This document shows, in pieces, positions 37,401-45,370 of a stretch of DNA of 47,108 nt. Below the pieces are notes generated by a model. It was given only the letters and a program-made list of their open reading frames with translations, was not told the DNA's origin and searched no databases. Made by a program: the position numbers and the translations under genes. The DNA comes from Planktothrix sp. PCC 11201 (GTDB lineage: Bacteria; Cyanobacteriota; Cyanobacteriia; Cyanobacteriales; Microcoleaceae), in the NCBI RefSeq assembly GCF_900009135.1, contig NZ_LT797700.1:113423-160530 (forward strand). Direction: 5' to 3'. Positions within the stretch are counted from its first letter, which is position 1. The number at the start of each line of letters is the position of its first letter.

Positions 37401-38035
37401 TCTAAATAATACTTGACATTCAAGAAGGACTTATTGCATTCTCGACCTTCAAATTGACCCACATTAAAAAAGTGGAGAATCGGATTGATTAGACCCTCTT
37501 GAGCTTGGACTGCAACATCAGGATTAAGTGCTAAATAATCTTTGAGTTTGAAGACAAAACTAAACTTTCGTGTTTCATCTATTCCCTGCTCCAAGAAGTG
37601 TTCACTAGCATTGGTCAAACCATCTTGAACAGCTTGCTTAACATCAGGATTAAGATTGAGATAGTCCTGAATATTAAATAGAGGATTCCAGGGACGGTTT
37701 TCACTCTGTCCAAAATCAACAAAATGTTCAGCAACACTTAAACCCTGTTGTTCAGCTACAAATTTGAAATCTACATTCAGCTTTAAGTATTCACGAACAC
37801 TAAATAGATTACTAAATTCCCGATTTTCATAAATTCCATAGAGCAGAAAGTGTTCTTCTGGTGTTATTAAGTTGGCTTCAACGGCTAGTTTAACATCAGG
37901 GTTGAATTTCAAATAGGCATCTTTATCAAAGATCTTATCTAGTTTCTTGAAGAATTTATCGGGTTTGTTGGCTAATTTGCCCAGTTTGTCACCCAATTTG
38001 TCTAATTCTTTTGAAAATTTGTTCAGGTCATTCAT
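31421..38035 (-). CDS. Giant repeat protein of about 2204 residues: NPDV-type repeats, Pro-Thr linker, two classes of novel helical repeats
   Basis: I chose the ATG at 38035 (MNDLNKFSKEL), which has AAGG 12 bases upstream; a TTG at 38068 would add 11 residues. A Lys/Leu-rich helix (1-36) comes first. Five units of about 46 residues follow with YL..NPDV..AV..G....HF...G..E.R (about 37-262), a motif known from large bacterial extracellular proteins. Next is a Pro-Thr-Pro linker (about 277-372). Then about 1800 residues of units built like D..YI...Y...L...F.V....LT..QI..FI, 46-75 residues each. In the middle a second class (Y...QL..L......TLD.V..FL) alternates with the first. A Pro/Asp/Gly hinge (PPPDGE units, plus-strand 32600-32690) and an EF-hand-like loop (31811-31846) are near the C-terminus. 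There is no signal peptide, membrane segment or enzyme motif. I know no family for the main repeats. A structural or surface role is inference. Confidence 0.8.
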   Translation of the reverse strand: MNDLNKFSKELDKLGDKLGKLANKPDKFFKKLDKIFDKDAYLKFNPDVKLAVEANLITPEEHFLLYGIYENREFSNLFSVREYLKLNVDFKFVAEQQGLSVAEHFVDFGQSENRPWNPLFNIQDYLNLNPDVKQAVQDGLTNASEHFLEQGIDETRKFSFVFKLKDYLALNPDVAVQAQEGLINPILHFFNVGQFEGRECNKSFLNVKYYLEANPDIKLAVKSGQISAIAHFLEFGLGENRPFNPNVSVTKILQQFKVSNLSVISIEQIKQFIEASLSAPAPTPTPAPTPTPTLAPTATPAPIPTVEPTPAPTTTPAAPTATSTPVPTVEPTPAPTATPTPVPTVEPTPAPTATPTPVPTVEPTPVPTLEPTAELPSELFNLDYIKITYGVELKAGLKVEDLSKITDSEILNFIKENGLKLGINTSAYVDIKSYLEAYSQQLLSFYQVASVSNLTFVQILNYISGVGLEAGNSPSVFIDFDFVKKNHAKKLEKFLEKTLDKITNKDILKYLDQEGIGSGDQLSGSIDFNYIRSTYNVELVAKFGVSLELISNQQIFAFINSKEGSEVITHPSPTVDINFVKVVYAKEIAAYFNISVEQVLALPNLQILLFINNVPPEQNVDTSWTVSLNYLEAVYGKELVAGLGKNPSVEQILNFIEEQGIKNGHTVSPFLGLDYVKQLNLDKIVEKYDITQTNEIGSENILESINVDYLIDVEYSRVKYATQLAAYFKISEEEVANLTDEKIKVYILGIGKELGLTGNPIDFKKVEKLLEKELKDFFKVKDVKELTDGQIKGFLSGEGKKLGLLKQISEVVDVEYYKEIYGKVLTAEFGADIKAENIIDFLFGDKSPVIDVKFCLDKYADELTQYADSLGKNSKKLTLDDLKKYFFSNEKFDAAKSLVTFDLTAFSTQYSSQLIAFYGVTAVTEITQAQIYQFVTQEASKLNLNLSEFISADGLAFYKKEYAEKIASQYGVEVSVVQELNPNVLLDIVFGGWSDDLDSDYFRVKFAGDVQATFGVDAIAKVTDLQILQYLHDQETVDVKTINWFDTDGYVKKYGKELEAALKDSYHVKDISELSSQQIIKFAFSPEAKAFSVEGLIDLGYVTDTFGAAIVSGDQVTEKWISQYISVDAGYVEFQLSGLIEAGTVTLDKINQVLGTTVTSVDLLSKKQLIDLINNSEFKTALGAGVEIKLSQDPPNLDYIKATFAPALAEVLGVNVASLTGDTTKVVSNDQVLTYLVKNKAAEIAAFAKVTEAEVTPELAQQWLTKSNLITLDNGGTTDGGTPIKIDLVYGRYQLEQLVTDGKITLDTVNQFLTTPIESLAAITDANLTELLLNKDLQTALGEDSIELVQPDTLDLGFLISKYQTELSAKYGLPADTQFTEQQIKDYFTTADAEKIAAAGVTVEQYIQQLTVTEVPAPVPPTSPVADFDPQYVKFQLKDLLDNNVITLEDVNGVLTTDVQALDGLTNEQVQELVVNEAFNTKLGADKALKLTQTETPDYNYVRHLYAQELAGAYSVSVNDVLAGDVVTLTNEQILAAFTQKLSTIDVGYVSDQLEKLITDQKVSLDQVKQFLGSGDATFTTVEDLTNAQIIQLVYSPDFKDLLKTENQTLELSPVDYEQYIKDNTDALKAAYPDVTDIKNITLQQVKQFIYGEGVKQGIQLDKYLALDYLGDTYTSAINSVAVDDQVALNWLKDDYNQLDVNYLRYQFDQLSVEQQTQLLTDLKIQKDVNSLTDKDIISITLSDAYKQVSPDDSIQLTAINVDAYRQGYTQQLVDYYFPSNDGVTPPPDGEVAPPPDGVTPPLDGEVAPPLDNPEDVHSENGNLIDKISDKDVIKFAFSDGIKQGINPLEFVDKEYLKTAFKGELATHYNVDISAVAQLDDSLVADYVYGGILGAEIDYKFYSQTYKTELETTLNKPIEQVTDTEILQHALDVTIPQGKAIAPVDVDGFVKEHKKELSEIFGIEPKELKKLDKAFLKDFILEQASSYDLDGKKYTNLDYYVNQGGEDLLENYREEKVYNIDPKKVFDYVSENQKDISSTAPTVDLVWYQEQYADDLATNKPKIDTNGDSQLSNDELYVYATGEGLIKGNKPSELLKDFDAYVADPQVQEDVLTYYNVGSADALTNPQIVTYMVGKGLLDGHEPFSDEFLTKNPGLDLAAFKQANAQALVQYTGLAIEQVNYLNVFSYEASVGLLNPTTTNNGLA
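31811..31846 (-). other. EF-hand-like calcium-binding loop in the giant repeat protein
   Basis: The twelve residues DTNGDSQLSNDE (about residues 2064-2075 from the ATG) fit the EF-hand/dockerin loop: Asp1, Asn3, Asp5, Gln7, hydrophobic Leu8, Ser9 and Glu12. It is the only such loop I saw in the protein. Confidence 0.6.
32750..34700 (-). repeat. Supra-repeat of two alternating repeat classes in the giant protein
   Basis: Class-B units begin (plus-strand position of the first Tyr) near 34642 (YVEFQLSGL), 34168 (YGRYQLEQL), 33745 (YVKFQLKDL), 33395 (YVSDQLEKL) and 32932 (YLRYQFDQL), about 350-475 bases apart. Each is followed by a class-A unit of the general D..Y....Y...L type. The four older units share a tail of ...L..A.G.....L.Q or L..S. 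The DNA of the units is diverged, so this is an old expansion. Confidence 0.75.
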
Positions 38036-38731
38036 GGTTTTTTCAACCTTGTAATCTATACGACACAATAACGGTATTCTTGCAGATCCATTCTGAAACT
38101 ATCGAACCGAATATCAATCAAGGATTGAATATTATTCGATTCTGATTGTTTTTTCTGCCCATATTCACTCTAAAACATTGATTTAAGATGGTTATGAATC
38201 CTTTATGAGAAAAATCTTAATTTTAGAGTTTTATCAGCTTATTTTTTTAATTTAAACGACAAAAACTTGCCCTATTTTTGTTTTTTAGGTGGACTTTTTG
38301 AAATTTAAACCACAAACTTTTTCTTTAACCCTTTTCAAAAATTAGGTTAAAGAAAGATAGTGATTAACTTTAATTCAAATCTCCATTGACTTTGTTATTC
38401 CTCACCCACTTAATTTTAGTATTCCCTTAGTTGAGGCAAGAGATAACAGTTTTTAAAATATTGTTAATAGCCTGACCCATAGACACAACATAGCCTGGCT
38501 ATTTGTAAGCAATAGATAGCTAATTTTCGCGCTTTTTCAAAAAAAATCCCCACCGGACTTTGCTTATATCCCAAAGTCACAATATTTGATCGTTAAATGT
38601 CCCTGATGAACCAACCGCAGATCGGATAAAACCAATAAAACCTATCCTGATCACTAAATCTGTCCCAATCGCTGGTTACGACAGGGTTACCGCCGTGGAC
38701 GTTCTGTTGAGTTCAAAAGTTCCCAGAAGTT
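38036..38731. other. Long AT-rich gap between the giant gene and the OmpR-type regulator gene
   Basis: This is about 700 bases without a plausible gene on either strand. The left part must hold the promoter and leader of the giant gene (minus strand); the right end is the 3' flank of the regulator gene. The DNA is AT-rich with several T or A runs (for example 38236-38290). I see no tRNA, no clear terminator for the regulator and no strong inverted repeat. Such a long leader ahead of one large gene might carry regulation that I cannot read. Confidence 0.5.
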
Positions 38732-39400
38732 TCAAGACACCAGACGATAACCCATCCCCCGTACCGTTTCAATCCGTTGACCCCCTAACTTTTTACGCAG
38801 ATAACCCACATAAACATCAACAATATTCGAGCCTGGATCATAGTCATATCCCCAAACCTGATCCAATAGTTGTTCCCGACTCAACACTTGACCCGGATGG
38901 CGCAAAAACGTTTCTAACAGTTGAAATTCCTTAGCCGATAGAGTAATCGGTGTTTCCCCCAAACAGGCTTGACGGGTATATAAATCCAGTGTAATCTGGC
39001 CAACAGTTAAAGCCTTATCTTCGTTACTCATCAATGGGGGATGATGTCGCAAACGAACACGAATCCGAGCTAAAAGTTCTGCAAATCGGAAGGGTTTAGT
39101 CACATAATCATCTGCACCCCCCTCTAATCCTGCTACCTTATCCGTAATATCATCCCGGGCGGTCAAAATAATAATCGGAATTTGTTCTCCCTGACCCCGT
39201 AATTGTTCTAAAACTTGAAACCCATCTTGATCAGGAAGTCCCAAGTCGAGAATCAATAAGTCAAACTCATGGGCGAGGGCTTTTTCTATAGCTTCCTGTC
39301 CATTGCGGGCCAAAGTTGTGATAAATCCATTCGCTCGCAGTCCCTTTTCCAGAAAGGAGGCAATTCGGGGTTCATCTTCAGCAATGAGAATTCGACTCAT
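38732..39400 (-). CDS. OmpR/PhoB-type response regulator
   Basis: The likely start is ATG 39400 (MSRILIAEDEPRIASFLEKG, AGGTA upstream); the frame stays open 22 codons further. At 222 residues, the receiver domain (1-120) has the acidic pair Glu/Asp in IAEDEP, phosphoacceptor Asp in LLILDLGLPDQDG, Thr in IILTARDD and Lys in DDYVTKPF. A winged-helix DNA-binding domain (about 128-222) has LSAKEFQLLETFLRHPGQVLSREQLL, IVDVYVGYLRKKLG and the terminal IETVRGMGYRLVS. These are all standard for OmpR-family regulators. No histidine kinase gene is directly beside it on the same strand, so its partner is unknown. The 3' end is not followed by a clear terminator. Confidence 0.92.
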   Translation of the reverse strand: MSRILIAEDEPRIASFLEKGLRANGFITTLARNGQEAIEKALAHEFDLLILDLGLPDQDGFQVLEQLRGQGEQIPIIILTARDDITDKVAGLEGGADDYVTKPFRFAELLARIRVRLRHHPPLMSNEDKALTVGQITLDLYTRQACLGETPITLSAKEFQLLETFLRHPGQVLSREQLLDQVWGYDYDPGSNIVDVYVGYLRKKLGGQRIETVRGMGYRLVS

Positions 39401-39990
39401 GCGGTCATACCTAGGATGCTTTAAAACGTAGATGCGGATTCCTAACTCACAATCGAATTTTAACATAGACAGGACTTACGCAGCTACACTATATTTAGAG
39501 TAGCCAGGGTTAAGAATAGCATTTTCTAGTGGGACTTAGATATTTTCTCGTCGCCAAAGGGCTAAAACCCTTAAATTAATAAATACTCTTGGTTATCAAA
39601 TATTCACTGTTGGCGTTAAAATTGCGACATTTAGCGAGGGAGTTGAAAGAGAAAAAAATCTGGGAAATGTTCAATCAATACAAAAACATAAGTCGATCAT
39701 AGATATAACCTCTTACTCAGGTATGCGTCTAATTATTCCTAGCTTTCAAAAACTTGCCCTGCGTGCTATTCTCGTGTTTTCTTTTGTCATACAAATTTAG
39801 GATTAACGGGGTGGTTGTCTTTACGAAATGGACACAGAGCGATTAATAAAGTAGCAAGCCAATTACAAAACGAGATTAGCGATCGCATTGAGCAAGAACT
39901 ATAATTCTATCAGAATCATCAAAACCTTAATAGTATTTTAAAGTTCTTGCTGATCAAAAATAACCATCAATAATTAATATAAGTAAATTT
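39401..39990. other. Gap with a kinase gene remnant upstream of the RR-GGDEF-EAL gene
   Basis: This is a 590-base divergent gap. At 39472-39490 it has CAGGACTTACGCAGCTACAC, a dispersed-repeat word seen in a variant (CAGGACTTAGGCAATTACAC) at 45181-45200. The right half is the pseudogene remnant at 39723-39904. The middle shows only a short AAGGG/CCCTT palindrome (39557-39572). The promoter of the RR-GGDEF-EAL gene is not obvious. Confidence 0.5.
39723..39904 (+). pseudogene. Remnant of the N-terminus of a dCache sensor kinase
   Basis: One frame from ATG 39723 reads MRLIIPSFQKLALRAILVFSFV then IQI-stop (39798). The next frame picks up at 39800 as GLTGWLSLRNGHRAINKVAS then QLQNEISDRIEQEL-stop (39902). 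Joined, this matches the start of the hybrid kinase at 41946-45143 ([21 protein letters not shown], then [22 protein letters not shown] and RIEQNL). So it is a paralogous sensor-kinase start with a frameshift, a small deletion and stops, and the rest of the gene is gone. It reads into the RR-GGDEF-EAL gene, which suggests a former kinase-regulator operon. Confidence 0.65.
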
Positions 39991-41814
39991 ATGACAGATA
40001 TGACCTATTACCCAAGTACGATTTTAGTAGTAGATGATATCCCTGCTAATTTAGGAATCTTAGCGAATTTCCTCAATGAAGCGAATTTTGAAGTTTTGGT
40101 GGCGGAAGATGCAGAAAGTGCCATGCAAAAACTAGAATATGTGATTCCTGACTTAATTTTATTAGACGTAATGATGCCAAAAATGGATGGATTTGAGATG
40201 TATGAACGATTGAAAGAAAATCCTTTATATAGTCAAATCCCAGTAATTTTTATTACGGCTCTTTCCGAAACAGATAATATTGTCAAAGGTCTTTCTTTAG
40301 GAGCAGTAGATTATATTACCAAACCTTTTCGTAAAGAAGAAGTTTTAGCTAGGATTAAAACTCATTTAGAATTGCAAATTTTAACTGCAATTCTTGAACA
40401 AAAAAATCACTGTTTATTACAAGAAATTGCCGAACACAACCAAGTTCGTACAGACTTGAATCAGTTAAATCAAGAATTAGAAATTCGAGTAAAAAAACGC
40501 ACCTCTGAACTTTCTCAAACCTTGGAAGACTTACGCAGAAGTAAAGCTCAATTAGAATATAATGTCTTCCATGACTCCTTAACGGGTTTGCCAAATCGTG
40601 ACTGGTTGATGAAGCGATTGCAGGAGTTAATTGCAGCTAAGGCTAGTTATTCTGTTTTATTTATTGACTTAGATCGCTTTAAAATTATTAATGATAGCCT
40701 GGGACATTTAGCCGGAGATGAGCTATTAAACTGTGTGGCAAATCGGATGCAAGGATGTTTAAAACCTTCCCAAACAGCAACGAGGATGGGTGGGGATGAA
40801 TTTGTAATTTTAGTAGAAACGGAAACAGGGATTTCCGTCGCTCAACAACTATTAGAACAGTTTAAGTTACCCTTTAATTTTAATGGGGGCTACGAAGCAA
40901 TTATAGAAGCGAGTATTGGCATAACTTCTAGTGTCATGGGTTATCAACAACCGATGGATATTCTTAGAGATGTAGATATTGCCATGTATCAAGCTAAAAA
41001 GCGGGGGAGTGGTAATTATCAGGTTTTTGATCCGCAAATGCAGGCCGATGTGATTACACGCTTACAATTAGAACAAGATCTGCGAAAAGCAATCTCCCAA
41101 CAAGAATTTTGTTTGTACTATCAACCTATTGTTTCCCTGATCACTCAAGAAATTAAAGGTTTTGAAGCTTTAATTCGCTGGAATCATCCCGAAAAAGGCA
41201 TGATTCCACCGGATGAATTTATTCCTATGGCTGAAGAAATAGGATTAATTAACCCTTTAGGTTGGTGGATTTTACGCGAAGATTGCAATCAGTTAAGACA
41301 TTGGCAAGATCAATTACCTGGCGTATCTTTGACAATGAATGTTAACTTTTCTCCGCTGCAATTCCAGCAAATTAATTTATTTGAAAAGATTGCAGAAATT
41401 GTACAACAAACTGGTATAACTAAAAATACTTTAAATATAGAAATCACTGAAAGTTGTTTATTTAAAGAAGCAAATTTAAACTTTAAATTTTTAAAAAATC
41501 TTGGTGTTGGTATATGTATTGATGATTTTTGTACAGGCTACTCCTCATTAAATTTACTCAAGGATTTGCCCATTGATATTTTAAAAATTGATCGTTCCTT
41601 TTTGGAAAATCTGAATCGAAATCCCAATGATACAATTCTCATGCAAACAATTATATTATTAGGTGAAAATTTAAAAATGGAAGTTGTTGCCGAAGGAGTT
41701 GAGACTCAAGAACAAATAGAAATTCTTAGAGAACTAGGATGTATTTTCGGACAAGGTTACTTTTTTTCCCGCCCCTTAGATAGTGAGAATGCCACGCGGT
41801 TCATCGGCTTATAA
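39991..41814 (+). CDS. Response regulator with GGDEF and EAL domains (c-di-GMP synthesis/breakdown)
   Basis: At 607 residues, the receiver domain (about 9-125) has Asp15/Asp16, phosphoacceptor Asp59 (LILLDVMMPKMDG) and Lys111 (YITKPF). A coiled coil (about 135-195) leads to a GGDEF domain with an intact RMGGDEF (GGDEF at 267-271) and FHDSLTGLPNRDWL at its start. The RxxD product-inhibition site before it is absent (LKPSQTATRM). The EAL domain has EAL at 392-394 (GFEALIRWNHP), NVNFSPLQF, EITESCLF, DDFCTGYSSL, LKIDRSF and EVVAEGVET. All residues I know to be needed for EAL phosphodiesterases appear present. Both activities may therefore exist; which one dominates cannot be told. It is preceded by a broken sensor-kinase gene on the same strand and convergent with a complete relative of it. 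Confidence 0.93.
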   Translation: MTDMTYYPSTILVVDDIPANLGILANFLNEANFEVLVAEDAESAMQKLEYVIPDLILLDVMMPKMDGFEMYERLKENPLYSQIPVIFITALSETDNIVKGLSLGAVDYITKPFRKEEVLARIKTHLELQILTAILEQKNHCLLQEIAEHNQVRTDLNQLNQELEIRVKKRTSELSQTLEDLRRSKAQLEYNVFHDSLTGLPNRDWLMKRLQELIAAKASYSVLFIDLDRFKIINDSLGHLAGDELLNCVANRMQGCLKPSQTATRMGGDEFVILVETETGISVAQQLLEQFKLPFNFNGGYEAIIEASIGITSSVMGYQQPMDILRDVDIAMYQAKKRGSGNYQVFDPQMQADVITRLQLEQDLRKAISQQEFCLYYQPIVSLITQEIKGFEALIRWNHPEKGMIPPDEFIPMAEEIGLINPLGWWILREDCNQLRHWQDQLPGVSLTMNVNFSPLQFQQINLFEKIAEIVQQTGITKNTLNIEITESCLFKEANLNFKFLKNLGVGICIDDFCTGYSSLNLLKDLPIDILKIDRSFLENLNRNPNDTILMQTIILLGENLKMEVVAEGVETQEQIEILRELGCIFGQGYFFSRPLDSENATRFIGL

Positions 41815-41856
41815 TTAAAATATCAGGGGATTCTCAAACATCAATTTAATTTCTAT

Positions 41857-41952
41857 TAAGTACCTAAACAAAATTAATTACAAGTCCTTTACCCTATTCC
41901 CCGTTCCCTGTTCCCTCTCTCAACTAGGTAATTTATTTTGTGCAACTACTTA
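41857..41952. mobile_element. MITE-like palindromic element, copy 2 (overlaps a stop codon)
   Basis: The left end is TAAGTACCTAAACAAAATTA (from 41857). The reverse complement of the right end is TAAGTAGTTGCACAAAATAA (ending at 41952). TAAGTA, ACAAAA and AATTAC are shared at both ends and with the element at 18594-18698. The centre holds a CCCTATTCCCCGTTCCCTGTTCCC-like tract of a different low-complexity type. The right end covers the last two codons and the stop of the hybrid kinase gene (41946-41948). Confidence 0.6.
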
Positions 41953-44900
41953 TTGGGTTTATAATCATTGATAAATAATCGTAATTGTTTTTCTTGAAAA
42001 CTTCCAGCTAATTCCCCTAATCGTTCGGCAAAGGGGATATATTTTGCATCTAATTTTTTTAATTGTTCCAGTTGTTTAGTAACGGCTTTTAAATTACCTC
42101 TCATTACCAAATCGTACAAAATTACAAGTTCCTCATCCGGTGGTGGTACTAAAAAAGAAACTGAATCTGATTCTACAGATTGATTGACATTTTTATCAAG
42201 TTCAACTGACTCTTGATATGTCCAAGATATCCCTAAATGCTTTTGTAATAATGCAAATAACTCGGCAGCTTGTATGGGTTTGGGTAAAAAGGCATTTGCT
42301 CCCACATCTAAACTCTTATGCTGATCAGCTTCAAATACGCTGGCGGAAGAAATGATAATCACTAAATCTTGCAATTCAGGTTGAGAGCGAAGACGACTTA
42401 CTAACTCGAAACCATCCATTTCTGGCATGACTAAATCAGTAATAACGGCATTAAATTGGACAGAATTAACTTGTTCTAAAGCCTCTTGAGCATTAGCAGC
42501 TTCTAAGACTTCAAAACCCAAGGGTGCTAATAAATTAACTAGCACAGATCGGTTTTCCCACCGATCATCAACTGCGAGAATTTTCAGTTTAGTTCCCCCA
42601 TAACCCGCGATCGCAGTTTTTGGCTCAATGTTGCATGATTCCCATTGACTAGCAGAAGGGATGTCTAAATCAAACCAAAACTGACTACCAGTATTTAACT
42701 GACTGTTAACTTGAATACTGCTACCCATCATTTCAACAATTTTTAAGCTAATTGCCAATCCCAAACCAGTTCCTTCTGACCTCTTATCAGTATTACCCAC
42801 CTGTTCAAAAGGTTGAAAAATTTTCTGCATTTGCTCTTTACCGATACCAACTCCAGTATCTTCAATTTGAAAGCGGATAGTGTTGATAGCCTGTAATTCC
42901 TGGGTATTAGGTTCTAAGGGTACTAATTTTATCAGTTGAACTTTGAAAGTAACGCCTCCACAATCAGTAAATTTAACCGCATTACCCAAGAGATTAATTA
43001 AAACCTGCCTTAAGCGTTTTTCGTCCCCGTGCAAGTTGTCGGGTAAAGAAAAGTCAAATTCACAAGTAAAACTGATAGCTTTTTGTTCTGCTCTGAGACG
43101 AAAGATTTGGCTAACATCCTCTAAAAATGCCCCAAAATTAAATGGCGTTGGGTAAAATTCTATTTTTCCAGCCTCGATTTTAGAAAAGTCGAGAATGTCA
43201 TTAATTAAAGTAAGTAAATGAGAACCACATTGATAAATAATTTTTACGCTGAGCACATTTTGAGAGTCTAAATTTTTTGCACCCATGAGGATTTGAGCAT
43301 AGCCTAAAATCCCATTCAGGGGAGTGCGTAATTCGTGGCTCATGTTTGCCAAAAATTCACTTTTGGCTTTATTCGCAGCGTCAGCAGTTTCCTTGGCTAT
43401 TTGCAATTCTATTTCTGTTTGTTTGCGATCTGTAAGATCGGTATGAGAACCAAGTAAACGCATGGGTTTGCCTTCTGCATCTCGCTCGACAATCCGACCT
43501 CGTGATAGTATCCATCTGTAGCTACCATTTTTGTGCCACATCCGAAATTCGCAACTATAAGGTTCATTACAGTCACTTTTTAAATGCTCTCCTAAAAAGT
43601 CTAATACCTGGTGCAAATCATCGGAGTGAACCAGTGTTTCCCAAGAACTAAATAGGTTAGGAATTTCCTTGTCTTCATAGCCTAGCATGGCTTTCCATTG
43701 GGGTGAAAAATAGATCGTATCGGTTGTGATTTGCCAGTCCCAGATGCCTTCATTCACACTTTCTAAAGTTAGTTGATATCTTTGTTCACTTTTCTTGAGT
43801 ATCTCTTGTATTTCTTGGCGATCGCGTATTTCTTGCTCTAATTCTTGGGTTCTTTCGGCAACTTTTTGTTCTAAGGAGTGCGAATAATCTTCTAATTGCT
43901 CGTAAAACTGCTTGAGTTTCTGACTCATAAGATTAAAAGCAGTAGCTAAAGCATTGACTTCTTCAATGGCGGAAGTATTTATTGTTTGATCGAAATTACT
44001 ATCAGCTATTTCCCTTGCTGCTATACCCAAATTTTGAATGGGTTTAGTAATCCATGCAGAAGTGACAATTCCCGAAATAATTGCCAAAAATAACGCTAAA
44101 AAACATAGTAAAATTGTTGTCTGTTTGCTGGCATTAATTTCTTCCATAAAATCGTTTTCTGGAATGGCAATTACAATTAACCAATCAATACCTTTACCGT
44201 CTCGAAAAGGAACAACTTGTACAAATTGTTTTTGTCCATTGATAAAAAAAATCAACTTTTGAGAACTTTGAATAGAATTGAGATTTTTAAATTTTGTTAC
44301 TAAATAGTTGGCGGTAGCTTGGGTTAAAATATTTTTGCTATCGGTGGCTAAAAATCTTTGTTTATTGCGGTATGGCTTTTCTGACGTAGAAGTAGCCACT
44401 AGCATTCCGCTTCTTTCCATAATAAAAGTTTGTCCCGTTTTTCCTACTTTTAAATCTTGCAAAAAATTCCCAATCAAGGATAAACGTAGAACTGCAAATA
44501 AGGCTCCAGTAATTTTTCCATTTCGATCAAAAAGAGGCTGATTAGCTGTAATTATTGGAGTGTTAACAATATCACCAAAATCAATTTTACTCCAAGTATT
44601 TTTCCCAGATTTTGCGGCTTGTTTGTAGATTTTAATATTTCGCGGATCGAAATTTTTAAATACTTTAATTAATTTGGTTCTTTCACCCTTAGTCCCAGCC
44701 AAGTAAATATATAGCTGATTCGGCTTCGTTGTACTTGTTGCTTGAATTAATACTTGTCCTTCTTCGTTACTATTAATAGCTATACCCTGACCTTTTTCAG
44801 TAATCATTACCATGCCATTGACGTTATGAAAATTATTTTTTTGTCGCCAGAAATTACGCTCCCATGCTGTCAGGTCTTCTGTGTTTAATTGACCTAGACT

Positions 44901-45143
44901 AATAGCATCAGCATTAATTTGATTAACTAAACGAGGTGTGGCTAAATAGCTATGTAAATTTTGTTCAATTCTCGTGGCAATTTCACCGCGCAACTGTTCC
45001 GCCAGATCATTAACAGCTTTCTCTCCATTTTTTAGCGAAAAATACCCCGTTAATCCCACAAAGGCAAAGATTTGTAAAATAAAAGGAACAATTAAGACAC
45101 CGCGTAACGGAATTTTCCGAGAATTATCAATATTTTGATCCAT
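41946..45143 (-). CDS. Hybrid sensor histidine kinase: dCache, HAMP, PAS, HisKA, HATPase, receiver
   Basis: I chose ATG 45143 ([15 protein letters not shown]); a GTG 24 bases upstream is in frame. At about 1065 residues, a transmembrane helix (about 12-35) leads to a dCache_1-type extracytoplasmic sensor (about 40-335; [44 protein letters not shown]). A second helix (about 345-367), HAMP, a coiled coil and a PAS/PAC domain (about 455-575; [40 protein letters not shown]) follow. HisKA has His603 ([15 protein letters not shown]). HATPase motifs are [14 protein letters not shown] and [12 protein letters not shown]. The receiver has Asp903 ([13 protein letters not shown]) and Lys in FLPKPIQ. A C-terminal tail of about 100 residues ([18 protein letters not shown]) recurs in cyanobacterial hybrid kinases. 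The last codons and stop lie in a MITE-like element. It is convergent with the RR-GGDEF-EAL gene, a plausible partner. Confidence 0.92.
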   Translation of the reverse strand: MDQNIDNSRKIPLRGVLIVPFILQIFAFVGLTGYFSLKNGEKAVNDLAEQLRGEIATRIEQNLHSYLATPRLVNQINADAISLGQLNTEDLTAWERNFWRQKNNFHNVNGMVMITEKGQGIAINSNEEGQVLIQATSTTKPNQLYIYLAGTKGERTKLIKVFKNFDPRNIKIYKQAAKSGKNTWSKIDFGDIVNTPIITANQPLFDRNGKITGALFAVLRLSLIGNFLQDLKVGKTGQTFIMERSGMLVATSTSEKPYRNKQRFLATDSKNILTQATANYLVTKFKNLNSIQSSQKLIFFINGQKQFVQVVPFRDGKGIDWLIVIAIPENDFMEEINASKQTTILLCFLALFLAIISGIVTSAWITKPIQNLGIAAREIADSNFDQTINTSAIEEVNALATAFNLMSQKLKQFYEQLEDYSHSLEQKVAERTQELEQEIRDRQEIQEILKKSEQRYQLTLESVNEGIWDWQITTDTIYFSPQWKAMLGYEDKEIPNLFSSWETLVHSDDLHQVLDFLGEHLKSDCNEPYSCEFRMWHKNGSYRWILSRGRIVERDAEGKPMRLLGSHTDLTDRKQTEIELQIAKETADAANKAKSEFLANMSHELRTPLNGILGYAQILMGAKNLDSQNVLSVKIIYQCGSHLLTLINDILDFSKIEAGKIEFYPTPFNFGAFLEDVSQIFRLRAEQKAISFTCEFDFSLPDNLHGDEKRLRQVLINLLGNAVKFTDCGGVTFKVQLIKLVPLEPNTQELQAINTIRFQIEDTGVGIGKEQMQKIFQPFEQVGNTDKRSEGTGLGLAISLKIVEMMGSSIQVNSQLNTGSQFWFDLDIPSASQWESCNIEPKTAIAGYGGTKLKILAVDDRWENRSVLVNLLAPLGFEVLEAANAQEALEQVNSVQFNAVITDLVMPEMDGFELVSRLRSQPELQDLVIIISSASVFEADQHKSLDVGANAFLPKPIQAAELFALLQKHLGISWTYQESVELDKNVNQSVESDSVSFLVPPPDEELVILYDLVMRGNLKAVTKQLEQLKKLDAKYIPFAERLGELAGSFQEKQLRLFINDYKPNK

Positions 45144-45370
45144 AATGCAAAAAATGTGTTGATCCACACTCTACATATCACAGGACTTAGGCAATTACAC
45201 CATATATAGCGCGCAAAAACCGAGTCTACATAATATATAGCAATTACACAATGACCCCAAAATCTATAATTTGGGTTGCCCCCCATAAAATTAGAACCAA
45301 ATTTGACTACAATTGGAGTCGAGTCTTGCTAATCGTGGGCAGGAAACTTGCGAATTAAAGGTGTGAGTGA
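45144..45370. other. Divergent gap with dispersed-repeat words
   Basis: This 227-base gap has no gene. CAGGACTTAGGCAATTACACC (45181-45201) resembles the word at 39472, and GCAATTACACAATG recurs at about 45239. TTGACT at 45303-45308 might be a weak -35 for the desaturase-SDR gene. AAGGTG at 45358-45363 is the Shine-Dalgarno of that gene. Confidence 0.4.

Noticed and set aside
38036-38731. A small RNA or tRNA gene in the long gap before the giant gene
   Set aside because: No cloverleaf, no strong stem-loop with T-run and no promoter-terminator pair could be seen.
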